A stretch of 46,350 nucleotides of DNA from Desulfobacterales bacterium (GCA_023143455.1 JAGLHT010000016.1:1-46350); one strand, 5' to 3'; shown: positions 34,001 through 43,210, counted from the first letter of the stretch. Notes: a model not told the origin generated them from the letters alone. A program made the numbers and translations.

Positions 34001-36316
34001 TTAATTATCTAAAACTTGTCTTATAGTTTTTGAAAGGGTAATGAGCTTGTATGGCTTGGCAATATAGGCGACTGAGCCGATGTCTTCTAATATTTGTTTT
34101 TGGCCGTCAATTGAATGCCCACTTGAGATAATCACTTTGGCATCTGGGTTAATTTTTAGAAGTTCTATTAAACATTTCTTGCCGCCCATTCCTGGCATAT
34201 TCACATCAAGGATTATCAAATCAATTTTTTTCTGTTTTATTGAATAAAGCTCTATAGCCTGCTCACCACTTAAAACTGTAAACAGTTTGTATCCTGATCT
34301 TTGTAATGCCTGAAATGCAAAATTCAATATTGAAAATTCATCATCTATAATAAGGATTGTTTCAGTGCCCACAGATAAGTTTTTGTCCTTTTTAATAATT
34401 TTATCACTGAAATATTTATCACTTTCTATCTGAGCAGGTAAATAGATTTTAAATGTGCTACCAATACCTATTTTACTATTACAAAAAATATACCCTTCAT
34501 GTTTTTTTATAATACCATAAACCGAAGCAAGTCCTAATCCTGTGCCCTTCCCTATCTCTTTGGTAGTAAAAAAAGGTTCAAAGATATGTTTCAATGTATC
34601 TTGGTCTATACCCTGGCCACTGTCTGAGATATCAATTTGAACATAGTTACCAGGTAATACAAGCATTTGATTTTGAATCAATTGTTCGCCAAAAGTTATA
34701 TTGGATGACTTTATGATGATTTTCCCTCCATCAGGCATAGAATCTGAAGCATTAGACCCTAAATTTAGAAAAACTTGTTCAATTTGTACTGCATCGCCTG
34801 TAACAAACCATAATTGTCCATCAAGTTGAAGTTCAATTTCAATCATTTTAGGCAGAGTTCTTTCAAGAAGACTTTTTGCATTAAGAATTTCATTATTAAT
34901 TTTTAAAATTTTCTTTTCAGTTTCAGCTTTTCTACTAAAAAAAAGAAGTTTTCTAATTAACTGTCCTGCTCGTTCGACGGACTTATCTATAGCAGATAAA
35001 TGCAAATAATCAGGGTCAGTTTCATCTCTATCTAAAATCATAATTTCGGTAAATCCATTAATTGCCTGGAGAATATTATTAAAATCATGGGCTATTCCAC
35101 CTGCTAAAGTCCCAACAGCCTCCATTTTTTGGGATTGTCTTAGCTGCTCTTCAAGCTTTGTTTTCTCTTTTTCAGCATTTTTTCTTTTAGAAATATCTGC
35201 AGCTATTACTCTATATTCAAGAAGGTTATCTTTTATATCTTTAATGGCTTCTATAGAAATACTTACCCATAAGCTATAATTTTGTTTATGTTTAATCTCA
35301 ATTTCATAATCTTTTATAGAATTTTCTTTTTTCAAAAGTTCATAGAAATATTTAAGAGTGTTTTCTTGATCTTCTTTATTAAAAAAATACTCAGATATTA
35401 GTTTGCCGAAGAGCTCTTTTTTTGTATAAGTAATTAAGTTTTCAATAGTTTTATTACACTTTATAATAATTCCATTTTTATCAATGGTTAAATATGCATT
35501 TGGTGCATTTTCGTATAAATCTTTGTATAATTTTTCTCTTTCAATGAGCTCAAAAGAAGTGTTTCTAAGTTGTTTTTCTTTTCGCCATAACAACTCGCTA
35601 CCTCGTTTACCTTTTAGCTCACTTAAGTATTTAAGTGAGGCTGTTTCAACGAGATCTATTAAAACATCAAGTCGGTTAATAATCTCTTTTTCATACGTAA
35701 AGGAAGAGCCATTAAATTGTAAAACAGTTTCATTTCCACTATTGATAACCAAAATTCCATAGGAAGGAAGAAAAATAAAAATACAGTTTTTTGCCTGAAA
35801 ATGTCTTACAATATTAAGATTTAGTTTTATTCTTTCCTTTGATTTCTTTATTTGTACTCCATTATAGACATAAAATGGGATATCAAGGTAATCAACGTCT
35901 TGAGCAAGGGTTTCTTCTGAAATTTTAGGGACTACAATTACACTTATGCCTTTTCTATAATATTCAGTACATGTTCTTAGAACATAGGCTATCATTCCAT
36001 CATTCTCAACAATTTTATTATCTTTATCAAATTTATAAAAATATACCGGTGAGAGTTTTTTTAAAGAAATTATATATTTCCCAAATACTTTAATAAAGAA
36101 CCCTTTGATGCCTTTACCATATAGTTTATCCATAACACCTCTATCCCAGTTTTCGGTAGGTAGAAATGCCATGCCAGTATGATTCGTTCCTTTAAGTATT
36201 CCTGTTTGTTCAGCTTCAAAAAGGTTTAACGAAATATTTAAAATCTTCTTGAATGGATTGTTATGGTTTACGAATCCAGTTTCATTTTTTTTTATTATAT
36301 TATTACCATTAAACAT
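34001..36316 (-). CDS. hybrid sensor histidine kinase (PAS-HisKA-HATPase-REC)
   Basis: A 771-residue cytosolic-looking hybrid kinase. Residues about 1-245 form an N-terminal region that I cannot assign (possible GAF-like or ligand-binding fold). A PAS/PAC domain follows at about 268-385. The phosphorylation site is His410 in GGIAHDFNN, typical of the HisKA group often paired with PAS sensors. The ATPase domain (about 505-620) shows the N box [11 protein letters not shown] and the G box [13 protein letters not shown]-terminal receiver (about 645-765) has phosphoacceptor Asp704 in [10 protein letters not shown]. No membrane segment is evident. The gene is alone; a TATAAT-like -10 lies about 25 bases before the start. 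The cognate output protein is unknown and could be encoded elsewhere. Confidence 0.93.
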   Translation of the reverse strand: MFNGNNIIKKNETGFVNHNNPFKKILNISLNLFEAEQTGILKGTNHTGMAFLPTENWDRGVMDKLYGKGIKGFFIKVFGKYIISLKKLSPVYFYKFDKDNKIVENDGMIAYVLRTCTEYYRKGISVIVVPKISEETLAQDVDYLDIPFYVYNGVQIKKSKERIKLNLNIVRHFQAKNCIFIFLPSYGILVINSGNETVLQFNGSSFTYEKEIINRLDVLIDLVETASLKYLSELKGKRGSELLWRKEKQLRNTSFELIEREKLYKDLYENAPNAYLTIDKNGIIIKCNKTIENLITYTKKELFGKLISEYFFNKEDQENTLKYFYELLKKENSIKDYEIEIKHKQNYSLWVSISIEAIKDIKDNLLEYRVIAADISKRKNAEKEKTKLEEQLRQSQKMEAVGTLAGGIAHDFNNILQAINGFTEIMILDRDETDPDYLHLSAIDKSVERAGQLIRKLLFFSRKAETEKKILKINNEILNAKSLLERTLPKMIEIELQLDGQLWFVTGDAVQIEQVFLNLGSNASDSMPDGGKIIIKSSNITFGEQLIQNQMLVLPGNYVQIDISDSGQGIDQDTLKHIFEPFFTTKEIGKGTGLGLASVYGIIKKHEGYIFCNSKIGIGSTFKIYLPAQIESDKYFSDKIIKKDKNLSVGTETILIIDDEFSILNFAFQALQRSGYKLFTVLSGEQAIELYSIKQKKIDLIILDVNMPGMGGKKCLIELLKINPDAKVIISSGHSIDGQKQILEDIGSVAYIAKPYKLITLSKTIRQVLDN

Positions 36317-36557
36317 TATTTAGCTTAATCGTTCTCCAATTATAATGGTTTTTAAACATATTAAAATACTAACACAATATGTATTTGTAACGGCATGAAC
36401 CATAAAAACTATTTAATAAAGCTAAACTATATTTCGTTATAAATCAATAATAAATTAATTATAGGCGAATTTGAATTGGTGTGATGACAATAAATAATTT
36501 TTTTTTACTTTTTCAAGAAACTTCAAAAAAAATATATTATGTGATAAACAGTTCTCC

Positions 36558-36785
36558 ATGAAAGTTATAAAAATAGGCGAGGGTTGTTTTAAAAAAGAAC
36601 ATTGCAATTATCTTTAAAAAACTTGAGAGGTATTATTTTGGGATCAGTTGATCCAATCATTAGAAGTGTTTCTTATACAAAAAATATTGCTATTTTAAAA
36701 ATTCATGCTTGTGGATGAAGCTGATCTTGATAAAACAATCAAATCTTTACATTCATTTTTTTTGAGTAGCATATTAGCCCAGTAG
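36558..36785 (+). pseudogene. aspartokinase relic (short fragments)
   Basis: Three pieces in two frames read like parts of one aspartate kinase. From the ATG at 36558: MKVIKIGEGCFKKE, the usual N-terminal strand, stopped at 36615. From 36623 in another frame: the segment GSVDPIIRSVSYTKNIAIL plus KIHACG, as at the start of the regulatory ACT region, stopped at 36716. From 36711 back in the first frame: VDEADLDKTIKSLHSFF, as at the C-terminus, stopped at 36783-36785. The order of pieces is right, but almost the whole kinase domain and most of the ACT region are gone, so this is a remnant made by internal deletions and frameshifts. It ends within the tail of the SH3 gene on the other strand. Similarity is from recall and untested. 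The gap 36317-36557 holds nothing else recognisable. Confidence 0.55.
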
Positions 36786-37502
36786 CCCTGTACGTCGTGA
36801 GCTTCTATATGATACAGTGCGTCCTATTATCCAGCCTAGAAATATAACCCCGGCTCCAGAAAGGAACCATTTTATCATCCCAACTTTAAGAAGCGTTTTA
36901 TTTTTCAATTCAAGAATTTCAAGTTTCTCTAAAAATTCTTTGTTAGTTTGTTTGATTTTTATATTTTCTTTATTGATTAGAACAACATTTTTTGATTTTT
37001 CTAAAAGTTCATTATATTGTTTATCAATTGACAAAAATTTATTTTTATAATCATTTCTTTCAAGAACTGATTTTGATAAAATCAGTTCTAAGCCTTTTAT
37101 TTCTTGTAGAAGGTTGGTTTGTTTTTGATCATATTTTTTATTGGAAGACTTTATTTCTTCCAATAGTTGATCATTCTTAATCCTTAATTTTTCAAGTTTT
37201 TTATTAAGTTGTTTAATTATAATATGATTAGGTGTATCAAAGGTTAAATATTGAGCTTGAACCCATCCTATATCGCCATTTTTAAGTTGGATTTTTGAAA
37301 AGCTATCCTTCTCTTCTATGATTAACAATTGGTCACCACTTTCAATTGTTCTAAAAACTTCATAATTTCGTGCAGGTCCTTTTCTAACAGTAAGGATCAA
37401 GATATCCGAAACATATGCGGTTTTGTATTCTTCGGCATTTATTAAAAAAGGAAAGGAAAAAATTAAAATTAAAATAAATAAATATGTAGTTGTTCGATTC
37501 AT
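36774..37502 (-). CDS. SH3 domain membrane protein (TIGR04211/YgiM-like)
   Basis: A 242-residue envelope protein: signal peptide (about 1-23, ending INA), a bacterial SH3 domain (about 28-90, with LTVRKGPARNYEVF and GWVQAQYL), a long coiled coil (about 92-205) and a C-terminal membrane helix (about 210-228) followed by a basic tail. This is the order of the TIGR04211 family, which includes E. coli YgiM. The SH3 domain should lie in the periplasm, held to the inner membrane by the C-terminal helix. A peptidoglycan-related role is likely but unproven. A perfect 12-bp-arm hairpin lies in its coiled-coil coding region. The gene is monocistronic. Confidence 0.9.
   Translation of the reverse strand: MNRTTTYLFILILIFSFPFLINAEEYKTAYVSDILILTVRKGPARNYEVFRTIESGDQLLIIEEKDSFSKIQLKNGDIGWVQAQYLTFDTPNHIIIKQLNKKLEKLRIKNDQLLEEIKSSNKKYDQKQTNLLQEIKGLELILSKSVLERNDYKNKFLSIDKQYNELLEKSKNVVLINKENIKIKQTNKEFLEKLEILELKNKTLLKVGMIKWFLSGAGVIFLGWIIGRTVSYRSSRRTGLLG
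37063..37089. repeat. perfect inverted repeat inside the SH3 gene
   Basis: Arms 37063-37074 and 37078-37089 are perfect reverse complements of 12 bases with a three-base loop. The repeat encodes part of the coiled coil (LILSKSVLE region), where residue identity is little constrained. Confidence 0.85.
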
Positions 37503-37752
37503 AAACTATAACCTTTGTCTTCCATCATTTGTTAGCATTTTATCTTTCAATCTTTTCAATATTTTCAATATCAGTAAAACAATAATTTTACAATAGTTAA
37601 ACCCTGAAACCAACAAAACACTTGCAAAAACACTGCTCAAAGTGTATTTATTTTGTATATGTTTTTAAAAAATGAGAAAAAAATGTAACCTTTGCAAAAA
37701 AAATGCTTGATGCAAAACTTACTCGTATAACTGTTGGACCAGTTAATAATAA

Positions 37753-38445
37753 ATGACAAATATTATCTATCAAGACTTATGTATTGCGAACATTTTTAAT
37801 GGCCTTGTTGAAGGTTTATCCAAATTTTCAAATCAAAGTAAGCTTGCTCTGATATATTCTCCTAATCCAGATAGTGATGTTTTTGTCTATGATCCTCAAG
37901 CGATTCTTAAGGAACATGAATCCATCTTAAAAGAAAAACACTTGGACACCAAACTTTCAACAGATTATCCTTCAAGCAGAAATTTTGTTGGCTCATCAGG
38001 CTATATACTTAAAAATTATTCTCTCCAGGCTATTGCTGATTATATAGTTGATGAAAGAAATTCTTTTTTTGATTATGATTCCAGACTGTTAATCCCTCCC
38101 ATCCTTAACACCGTTCTTAATATATCAAAAACCAGAGAAGAAGGTTTATCACCAAGAGGTCAAATTTTTTTCACAGATCCGGATAAGGTTTCTACCATAG
38201 AGTTTATGACAAAAATTCAAAGGCACCAACGCCCATTTCTCAGTAATATTAAACATATTAGAAAATTGCTAACTGCAGTTGAAAACTCAAATCGAAAACT
38301 TGTTTCAGATGGAAATACTATTATAGGAATTACAGATTCTCCAGTTCCTGATTATGCTATTGCAGCTGATTACTTTGATGATCACGGTTTTTTAAAACTT
38401 GGTAAAGAAAAAATATCCAGCTTTTTCGGAGAAAATTTTCATTAG
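37753..38445 (+). CDS. unknown protein, frame broken at 3' end; probable -1 frame continuation to 38573
   Basis: Not recognised. The zero-frame product is 230 residues, soluble-looking, with a region near 168-200 (about IRKLLTAVENSNRKLVSDG) that looks like a conserved block. The zero frame stops at TAG (38443-38445). Just before it lies A AAT TTT (38433-38439), and from there the -1 frame is open for about 44 more codons with normal codon use, reading LDRPVSIIYCGLEINAF and onward. That frame stops at 38571-38573 with a TGA that overlaps the ATG of the next gene (ATGA). So the intact product would have about 273 residues. Either a programmed frameshift makes it, or one base was gained or lost here (mutation or read error). 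A promoter-like TTGCAA-17-TATTTA lies at about 37622-37650. Confidence 0.7.
   Translation: MTNIIYQDLCIANIFNGLVEGLSKFSNQSKLALIYSPNPDSDVFVYDPQAILKEHESILKEKHLDTKLSTDYPSSRNFVGSSGYILKNYSLQAIADYIVDERNSFFDYDSRLLIPPILNTVLNISKTREEGLSPRGQIFFTDPDKVSTIEFMTKIQRHQRPFLSNIKHIRKLLTAVENSNRKLVSDGNTIIGITDSPVPDYAIAADYFDDHGFLKLGKEKISSFFGENFH
38433..38439 (+). other. candidate -1 slippery heptamer (A AAT TTT)
   Basis: The heptamer AAATTTT has the XXXYYYZ form in the correct register for simultaneous -1 slippage (AAT to AAA, TTT to TTT), one sense codon before the zero-frame TAG. The -1 frame after it is open to 38573. I see no strong pseudoknot or hairpin directly downstream, which weakens the case for a programmed event. 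Confidence 0.35.
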
Positions 38446-38569
38446 ACAGACCTGTTTCAATTATATATTGTGGTTTGGAAATAAATGCATTTAGTTCTTG
38501 GGAACCACCGTTTTATAGCAATTCTATAAAACCTGTACTTATAAAAAAATATTTTAGTGGGGTTAAACA

Positions 38570-38812
38570 ATGAATCATCACAATCACGATCATAACCATA
38601 CAAAGAACGAACTTTCTTTTAAAGAAAAACTCTTATCCCTTTTTAAGCATTGGATTGATCACAATTTAAGCCACAAAGAAAACTATCTCACCTGGGCTGA
38701 AAAAGCTAAAAAGGAGAACCTTTCAGATATAGTTTTGTGTCTAGAACAGGCAAGTGAACTTTCTGATAAGATAAATCAAAAGCTTGAAAAAGCGTTAAAA
38801 GATCTATCTTAA
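38570..38812 (+). CDS. small His-rich N-terminal protein (DUF8180-like)
   Basis: An 80-residue protein with a histidine/asparagine-rich N-terminus (NHHNHDHNH within the first ten residues), a likely metal-binding tail, followed by two amphipathic helices (about 15-45 and 50-78). Similar small His-rich proteins are common in sulfate reducers and their relatives; I recall them as DUF8180-like, with moderate certainty. A role in nickel, zinc or cobalt handling is inferred only from the histidines. GGGG stands at ribosome-binding distance, and the ATG overlaps the TGA of the -1 frame from the preceding gene, which suggests translational coupling with it. Confidence 0.75.
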   Translation: MNHHNHDHNHTKNELSFKEKLLSLFKHWIDHNLSHKENYLTWAEKAKKENLSDIVLCLEQASELSDKINQKLEKALKDLS

Positions 38813-39104
38813 TTTAAAACTAAAGCTATTTTTTATTGCCCAGCCAATCTCCTTTTTTGTTATAATTAAAGGAGGTGCAATAACTCCGGCTTCTCCCTGA
38901 ATAGGTTCAACCATAAATGCCAACTGTATTGTTTGAAATTATATCTTTAAGAGCCTTAGCGTCTCCATAGGGTATTGATTTAAACCCGGGAGTAAATGGT
39001 CCAAAACATCTAATAGCTGTTTCAACGGCTTCTGCACCACTATTCATAGGTAATACTGAATGAGAATTAGTAAGTTCACATTCAGTAAATTCTTTAGTTT
39101 TCAT
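38804..39104 (-). pseudogene. ornithine aminotransferase (rocD-like) relic
   Basis: Short pieces of an ornithine-oxo-acid transaminase in the correct order. From the ATG at 39104: VLPMNSGAEAVETAI, the pyridoxal-phosphate-binding segment, runs straight into GFGPFTPGFK-like and IPYGD-like blocks, which in an intact enzyme are separated by about 40 residues. The frame then breaks and VEPIQGEAGV follows in another frame, joined directly to APPLIITKKEIGWAI, which is normally at the C-terminus. The lysine that binds the cofactor is lost. The N-terminal domain is missing too. A GGAG ribosome-binding site remains before the ATG, 15 bases after the EamA gene, so the gene once followed it. It overlaps the end of the His-rich gene on the other strand by 9 bases. 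Confidence 0.8.
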
Positions 39105-39118
39105 AATATATCTCCATA

Positions 39119-40033
39119 TTAAAAACCATTTGATCTTTTATTATTTTTTAGCCTGAAAAGTTGCGATATAAGCATTCCTATTAAGATTAATATACAGCCG
39201 AATAATCCTCTACCAGTTAAAACTTCATTGAGAATGATCCATCCGGCAAGGGCTGCAAAAACAGATTCAAAACTCATTATGATAGAAGCATGGGCAGGAT
39301 GACTTTTTTTTTGACCATAAATCTGTAATGAGTAAGCTATTGCTGAAGAAAAAACTCCTCCATAAAATATTGGTACAGCAGCATTTATAATCCCTTCCAT
39401 ATTAACATCTTCTACAGCAAAAGCAATTATCATACTTATTACTGAACATATTATACTTTGAATAAAAGATAATTGTATTGCTTTATGTTTTTTTGCAAAA
39501 TTTGCTATAGCTAAAACGTGCCCAGCAAAGCAAAAAGAACATACTAAAATTAAAAAATCACCAAAATTTATAGTGAACTGGTTTGTAACACTTAAAAAAT
39601 ACATTCCAATTGTCGCAAGAATTGCTCCAAGCCAAGTATTAATTCCTGTTTTGTGGAGCTTTAAAATAAACCCAAATATTGGAACGATTACAACATATAA
39701 TCCGGTAATAAATCCTGCTTTTCCAGCAGTTGTATAAACAAGCCCTACCTGCTGGAAAGAAATACCTGCAAAAAGAAAAAAACTTGATATAACTCCAAAC
39801 TTAATCAATTGAGTTCTGTTTTTATTTTTTGTTTGAGCAGTAATTTTTTTTAAATCTTTTTTAGAAAATATCAAAAAAGGAAAAAGTGCTACGCTTGCAA
39901 GAAAGAACCGCAACCCATTAAATGTAAAAGGACCAACATGCTCCATTCCGGTTCTTTGGGCAACAAAGGCAACTCCCCAAATCAAAGCTACTAAAAATAG
40001 AATTAAATCTGATTTTAATGTATCTATTTTCAT
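39119..40033 (-). CDS. EamA/DMT family transporter
   Basis: A 304-residue inner-membrane protein of the drug/metabolite transporter superfamily. About ten hydrophobic helices are visible and form two EamA repeats (about 5-140 and 155-295); the N-terminus has the family pattern LVALIWGVAFVAQR and the end carries a basic tail. Substrates in this family range from amino acids to nucleosides and cannot be told. The rocD relic lies directly downstream, so an old link to amino acid export or catabolism is possible (inference). It is divergent from nagZ across an 81-base gap. Confidence 0.92.
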   Translation of the reverse strand: MKIDTLKSDLILFLVALIWGVAFVAQRTGMEHVGPFTFNGLRFFLASVALFPFLIFSKKDLKKITAQTKNKNRTQLIKFGVISSFFLFAGISFQQVGLVYTTAGKAGFITGLYVVIVPIFGFILKLHKTGINTWLGAILATIGMYFLSVTNQFTINFGDFLILVCSFCFAGHVLAIANFAKKHKAIQLSFIQSIICSVISMIIAFAVEDVNMEGIINAAVPIFYGGVFSSAIAYSLQIYGQKKSHPAHASIIMSFESVFAALAGWIILNEVLTGRGLFGCILILIGMLISQLFRLKNNKRSNGF

Positions 40034-40114
40034 GGTATTAATCTTTTAATTATTTTTAAAGAAAAGAGTTGTTGTATATTTACCTATAATATAAGTCAAG
40101 AAGATATTAACAAA

Positions 40115-41122
40115 ATGGAAAAGAAGAAAATTATTAGTAACTTAGACAATTCTTTGCTTGCCGGTCAAAAGTTAATAGTTGGATTTGATGGACTGCACTT
40201 TAACTCTGATTTGGAATTTTTAATTTCAGAACTTAAAATTGGTGGGATTGTTTTGTTTTCAAGGAATATTGAGTCCCCTTATCAACTTAAAACTCTTTTA
40301 GAAAAAATTAAAGAATTTACAGCTAAACACCGACTACCAAAACTATTTATATCTATTGATCAGGAAGGAGGTGAAGTTGCAAGGCTTAAAAAACCTTTTA
40401 CTCTTTTTAAAGGCAACCCATTTATAAAGAACAGAAAAGATGCTGAAAAATTTGCTAAAGCCCAGGCCATTGAACTTACGGAACTTAATATAAACATGAA
40501 TTTTGCTCCGGTTTTGGATGTAATACCGGAAAATTATAAAAGTATTATGGAAAAAAGAGCATTTAAAGGAAGTGCTGAAAAGGTTGCAAAACTTGGATGT
40601 TATGTAATCAGCTCATTCCAGAAATTTAACATCATGGCTGTTGCAAAACATTTTCCAGGTATTGGAAGAACATGTATTGATTCACATTTTGAACTTCCAA
40701 CTATTGATCGCAACAAAAAACAACTTTTTGCAGAGGAACTTATACCGTTTGAAAATGCAATCAAATCTAATGTTTCAGGAATTATGCTTTCTCATATTTT
40801 TTATCCGGATCTTGACCCAAAATGGCAGGCAAGCCTATCTCCAAAAATCGCAAAGAATCTTTTAAGAGATGAAATGGGTTTTAATGGACTTATTATGACT
40901 GATGACCTTGATATGAAATCTGTAAAACATGATATCAAAATATCAGCAAAACAGATTTTATTATCTGACATTGATATTGTCCTCATCTGCCATAAAGGAC
41001 CAGATATTGAAAATATGTCAAATGAGCTTAAAGAATTAATTAATCAAAACAATGAATTTTTAGAATCTGCAAAAAAATCATTTAAACGAATAATAGATAT
41101 TAAGGATAAATATCTTAATTAA
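40115..41122 (+). CDS. nagZ: beta-N-acetylhexosaminidase NagZ (GH3)
   Basis: A cytosolic GH3 enzyme that removes N-acetylglucosamine from recycled muropeptides. The 335 residues show SIDQEGGEVARL (about 85-96), the catalytic loop KHFPGIGRTCIDSH (about 178-191) with the Asp-His pair of NagZ (D-S-H), and the nucleophile aspartate in TDDLDMKSV (about 265). One variation: the usual PGHG in the loop reads PGIG. No signal peptide is present, as expected for NagZ. The weak AAGA before the ATG is the only ribosome-binding signal, and a TATAAT stands at 40085-40090 without a good -35. It converges on tsaD with 9 bases between them. Confidence 0.94.
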   Translation: MEKKKIISNLDNSLLAGQKLIVGFDGLHFNSDLEFLISELKIGGIVLFSRNIESPYQLKTLLEKIKEFTAKHRLPKLFISIDQEGGEVARLKKPFTLFKGNPFIKNRKDAEKFAKAQAIELTELNINMNFAPVLDVIPENYKSIMEKRAFKGSAEKVAKLGCYVISSFQKFNIMAVAKHFPGIGRTCIDSHFELPTIDRNKKQLFAEELIPFENAIKSNVSGIMLSHIFYPDLDPKWQASLSPKIAKNLLRDEMGFNGLIMTDDLDMKSVKHDIKISAKQILLSDIDIVLICHKGPDIENMSNELKELINQNNEFLESAKKSFKRIIDIKDKYLN

Positions 41123-41131
41123 TAAGAGCTA

Positions 41132-42148
41132 TTATTTCAATCCGGCCGAATCTATCTTATTCCTTGAAAAAACATCATGATGAAATTTAGAATAGTTTTT
41201 ATTTATAAGCATTCTGTAACCTCTTGCTGCAATCATGGCTGCATTATCTCCACAAAGTTCTTTTTTTGGTGCAAAAACGTTTATTCCGTGTTTTTGGGTA
41301 TCATTTACAAGCTGTTCATAAAAGGTTCGATTAGCAGCAACTCCCCCGGTTATTGCAATATTGGTACAGTCTCTTTTTAAGCACGCATTTATAAGTTTGA
41401 ATTTTAAAACATCCAGGACTGCTGCTTGAAAACCAGCAGCAATATCAGGTTTTAATGTGTAAAGATTTTCCTGATGTTCCGTAACAAATCTTAAAACTGC
41501 TGATTTTATGCCGCTGAAACTAAAATCAAAGCTTTCTTTATCAAGATATGTTCTTGGAAAATGAATATTTTTTGAGTTCCCATTTTTTGCAAGTTCTTCA
41601 ATAACTGCTCCACCGGGATACCCAAGCCCCATTATTTTAGAAACTTTATCAAAAGCTTCTCCTACGGCATCATCCCGAGTTTGCCCCATAAGTTCAAAGT
41701 TTTCATATGAATCCACATAATAAATATTTGTATGTCCGCCTGATGCTACAAGAGAGATAAAAGGAAATTTTGGGATGTTTTTTGATAAAAAACTAGAATA
41801 AATATGACCTTCTAGATGGTTAACACCAACAAGTTTAAGATTTCTTGCATAGGCAAAAGCCTTGGCAAATGAAAATCCTATTAGAAGTGCTCCAATTAAA
41901 CCAGGACCTCTAGTTGCTGCCACACCATCTATCTGTTCTATAGAGAGTTTAGCTTTAAGTAAAGCTTCTTCTATAACAGGTACTATTGCTTCAATATGCA
42001 TTCGTGAAGCAATTTCAGGGACAACCCCACCATATTTATTATGTATATCAGTCTGGGATGCTATTACAGAAGAAAGAATTATATTACCATCTTCAACAAG
42101 AGCTGCGCAAGTTTCGTCACAGGAAGATTCAATTCCAAGAACAATCAT
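41132..42148 (-). CDS. tsaD: tRNA N6-adenosine threonylcarbamoyltransferase TsaD
   Basis: The catalytic subunit that transfers threonylcarbamoyl to adenosine 37 of tRNAs reading ANN codons, together with TsaB and TsaE. The 338-residue length is typical. The N-terminal GIESSCDET is at 5-13; metal ligands His111 and His115 stand in NHLEGH, and the third is in the DNAAM block near 300. A GGHT motif (about 137-140) and ITGGVAAN (about 266-273) complete the ASKHA fold. It follows purM by 9 bases and is probably read from the same transcript. Confidence 0.97.
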   Translation of the reverse strand: MIVLGIESSCDETCAALVEDGNIILSSVIASQTDIHNKYGGVVPEIASRMHIEAIVPVIEEALLKAKLSIEQIDGVAATRGPGLIGALLIGFSFAKAFAYARNLKLVGVNHLEGHIYSSFLSKNIPKFPFISLVASGGHTNIYYVDSYENFELMGQTRDDAVGEAFDKVSKIMGLGYPGGAVIEELAKNGNSKNIHFPRTYLDKESFDFSFSGIKSAVLRFVTEHQENLYTLKPDIAAGFQAAVLDVLKFKLINACLKRDCTNIAITGGVAANRTFYEQLVNDTQKHGINVFAPKKELCGDNAAMIAARGYRMLINKNYSKFHHDVFSRNKIDSAGLK

Positions 42149-42157
42149 TAGATATTA

Positions 42158-43210
42158 TCAAACCCATTTTGTTTGTTTTTCTGAACCGTTCCTTGAAACA
42201 ACATCTCCAATAAGAAATGCTTTTTCATTCATAACTGCAAGCCTGTCAAGAACATCTTCGGCAGAGTCTGAAGGGACCACAAGAATCATTCCAATACCAT
42301 TATTAAAAGTTCTATTCATTTCGATATCAGATATCGAACCTTGTTTTTTCAGAATGTCAAAGATAGGTAAAATATCCCACGAACCTTTTTTTATAACCGC
42401 CTTACAGGCCTCAGGTATTGACCTGATAATGTTTTCTTCAATACCACCGCCTGTAATATGTGCCATCCCATGAATTGGTAAATTTCTTAGAAGACTTAGA
42501 ATAGCTGAAACATATATTTTAGTTGGTTTTAATAGTTCTTCGCCAAGGGTGGTTCCAAGTTCTTCGATTTTTGTGTTAACATCATAACCACATTTTTCAA
42601 AAAAAACTTTACGTACAAGAGAAAAACCATTGCTATGTATCCCACTTGATGCGAGACCTATAAGCTTATGTCCATTTTGAATGTTGGAACCATCAATCAT
42701 TTTTTCATTATCAACAAGCCCAACAGTAAAGCCGGACAAATCATATTCATCTTTTTGATACATTCCTGGCATTTCAGCTGTCTCACCACCAATAAGTGCA
42801 CATTCTGCCTGGATACAACCTTCGGCAATACCATTAATAACAATTTCTGCAGTTGTGTTATTAAGAGTACCCATTGCAAGGTAATCAAGAAAGAAAAGTG
42901 GTTTTGCACCTTGGACTAGAATATCATTTACACACATTGCAACAAGGTCAATTCCAATTGTGTCATGTTTATCCATTTTAAAAGCAATTTTGAGTTTTGT
43001 TCCGACACCATCTGTAGAGCTTACCAGTACAGGACTTTTAATATTTGATAAATTAGGAGAAAAAAGTCCACCAAACCCCCCTATTCCGCCTATCACACCA
43101 GACCTGGGTGTTTTTTTAACAATTTTCTTAATCTTTTCAACAAGCTGGTTTGCTTTATCAATATCTACTCCGGAATCTGCGTATGTTAAACCCTCTGTGG
43201 AATCATTCAT
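42158..43210 (-). CDS. purM: phosphoribosylformylglycinamidine cyclo-ligase
   Basis: AIR synthetase, step five of purine synthesis: it closes the imidazole ring of FGAM using ATP. The 350 residues are standard. Family landmarks include LTYADSGVDID at 8-18, STDGVGTKLKIA (about 64-75), DLVAMCVNDILVQGAKPLFFLDY (about 87-109), the GGETAEMPG block (about 136-144) and HITGGGIEENI (about 243-253). The ATG has an AAGG ribosome-binding site. It is divergent from hom across 146 bases and leads the purM-tsaD pair. Confidence 0.97.
   Translation of the reverse strand: MNDSTEGLTYADSGVDIDKANQLVEKIKKIVKKTPRSGVIGGIGGFGGLFSPNLSNIKSPVLVSSTDGVGTKLKIAFKMDKHDTIGIDLVAMCVNDILVQGAKPLFFLDYLAMGTLNNTTAEIVINGIAEGCIQAECALIGGETAEMPGMYQKDEYDLSGFTVGLVDNEKMIDGSNIQNGHKLIGLASSGIHSNGFSLVRKVFFEKCGYDVNTKIEELGTTLGEELLKPTKIYVSAILSLLRNLPIHGMAHITGGGIEENIIRSIPEACKAVIKKGSWDILPIFDILKKQGSISDIEMNRTFNNGIGMILVVPSDSAEDVLDRLAVMNEKAFLIGDVVSRNGSEKQTKWV

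Noticed and set aside
37703-37756. 17-codon open frame ending in ATGA over the start of the 37753 gene, reading LTRITVGPVNNK
   Set aside because: It could be a leader peptide or a relic (the words recall the start of some MBL-fold hydrolases), but it is too short and has no ribosome-binding site, so I do not call it a gene.
37753-38573. Possible c-di-AMP (DAC-type) sensor family for the 37753 protein
   Set aside because: The VSDG-like block brought it to mind, but the DGA and RHT motifs of diadenylate cyclases are absent, so the gene is left as unknown.
41862-42473. 203-codon plus-strand open frame across tsaD and purM
   Set aside because: It is antisense to two clear core genes and shows no family resemblance.
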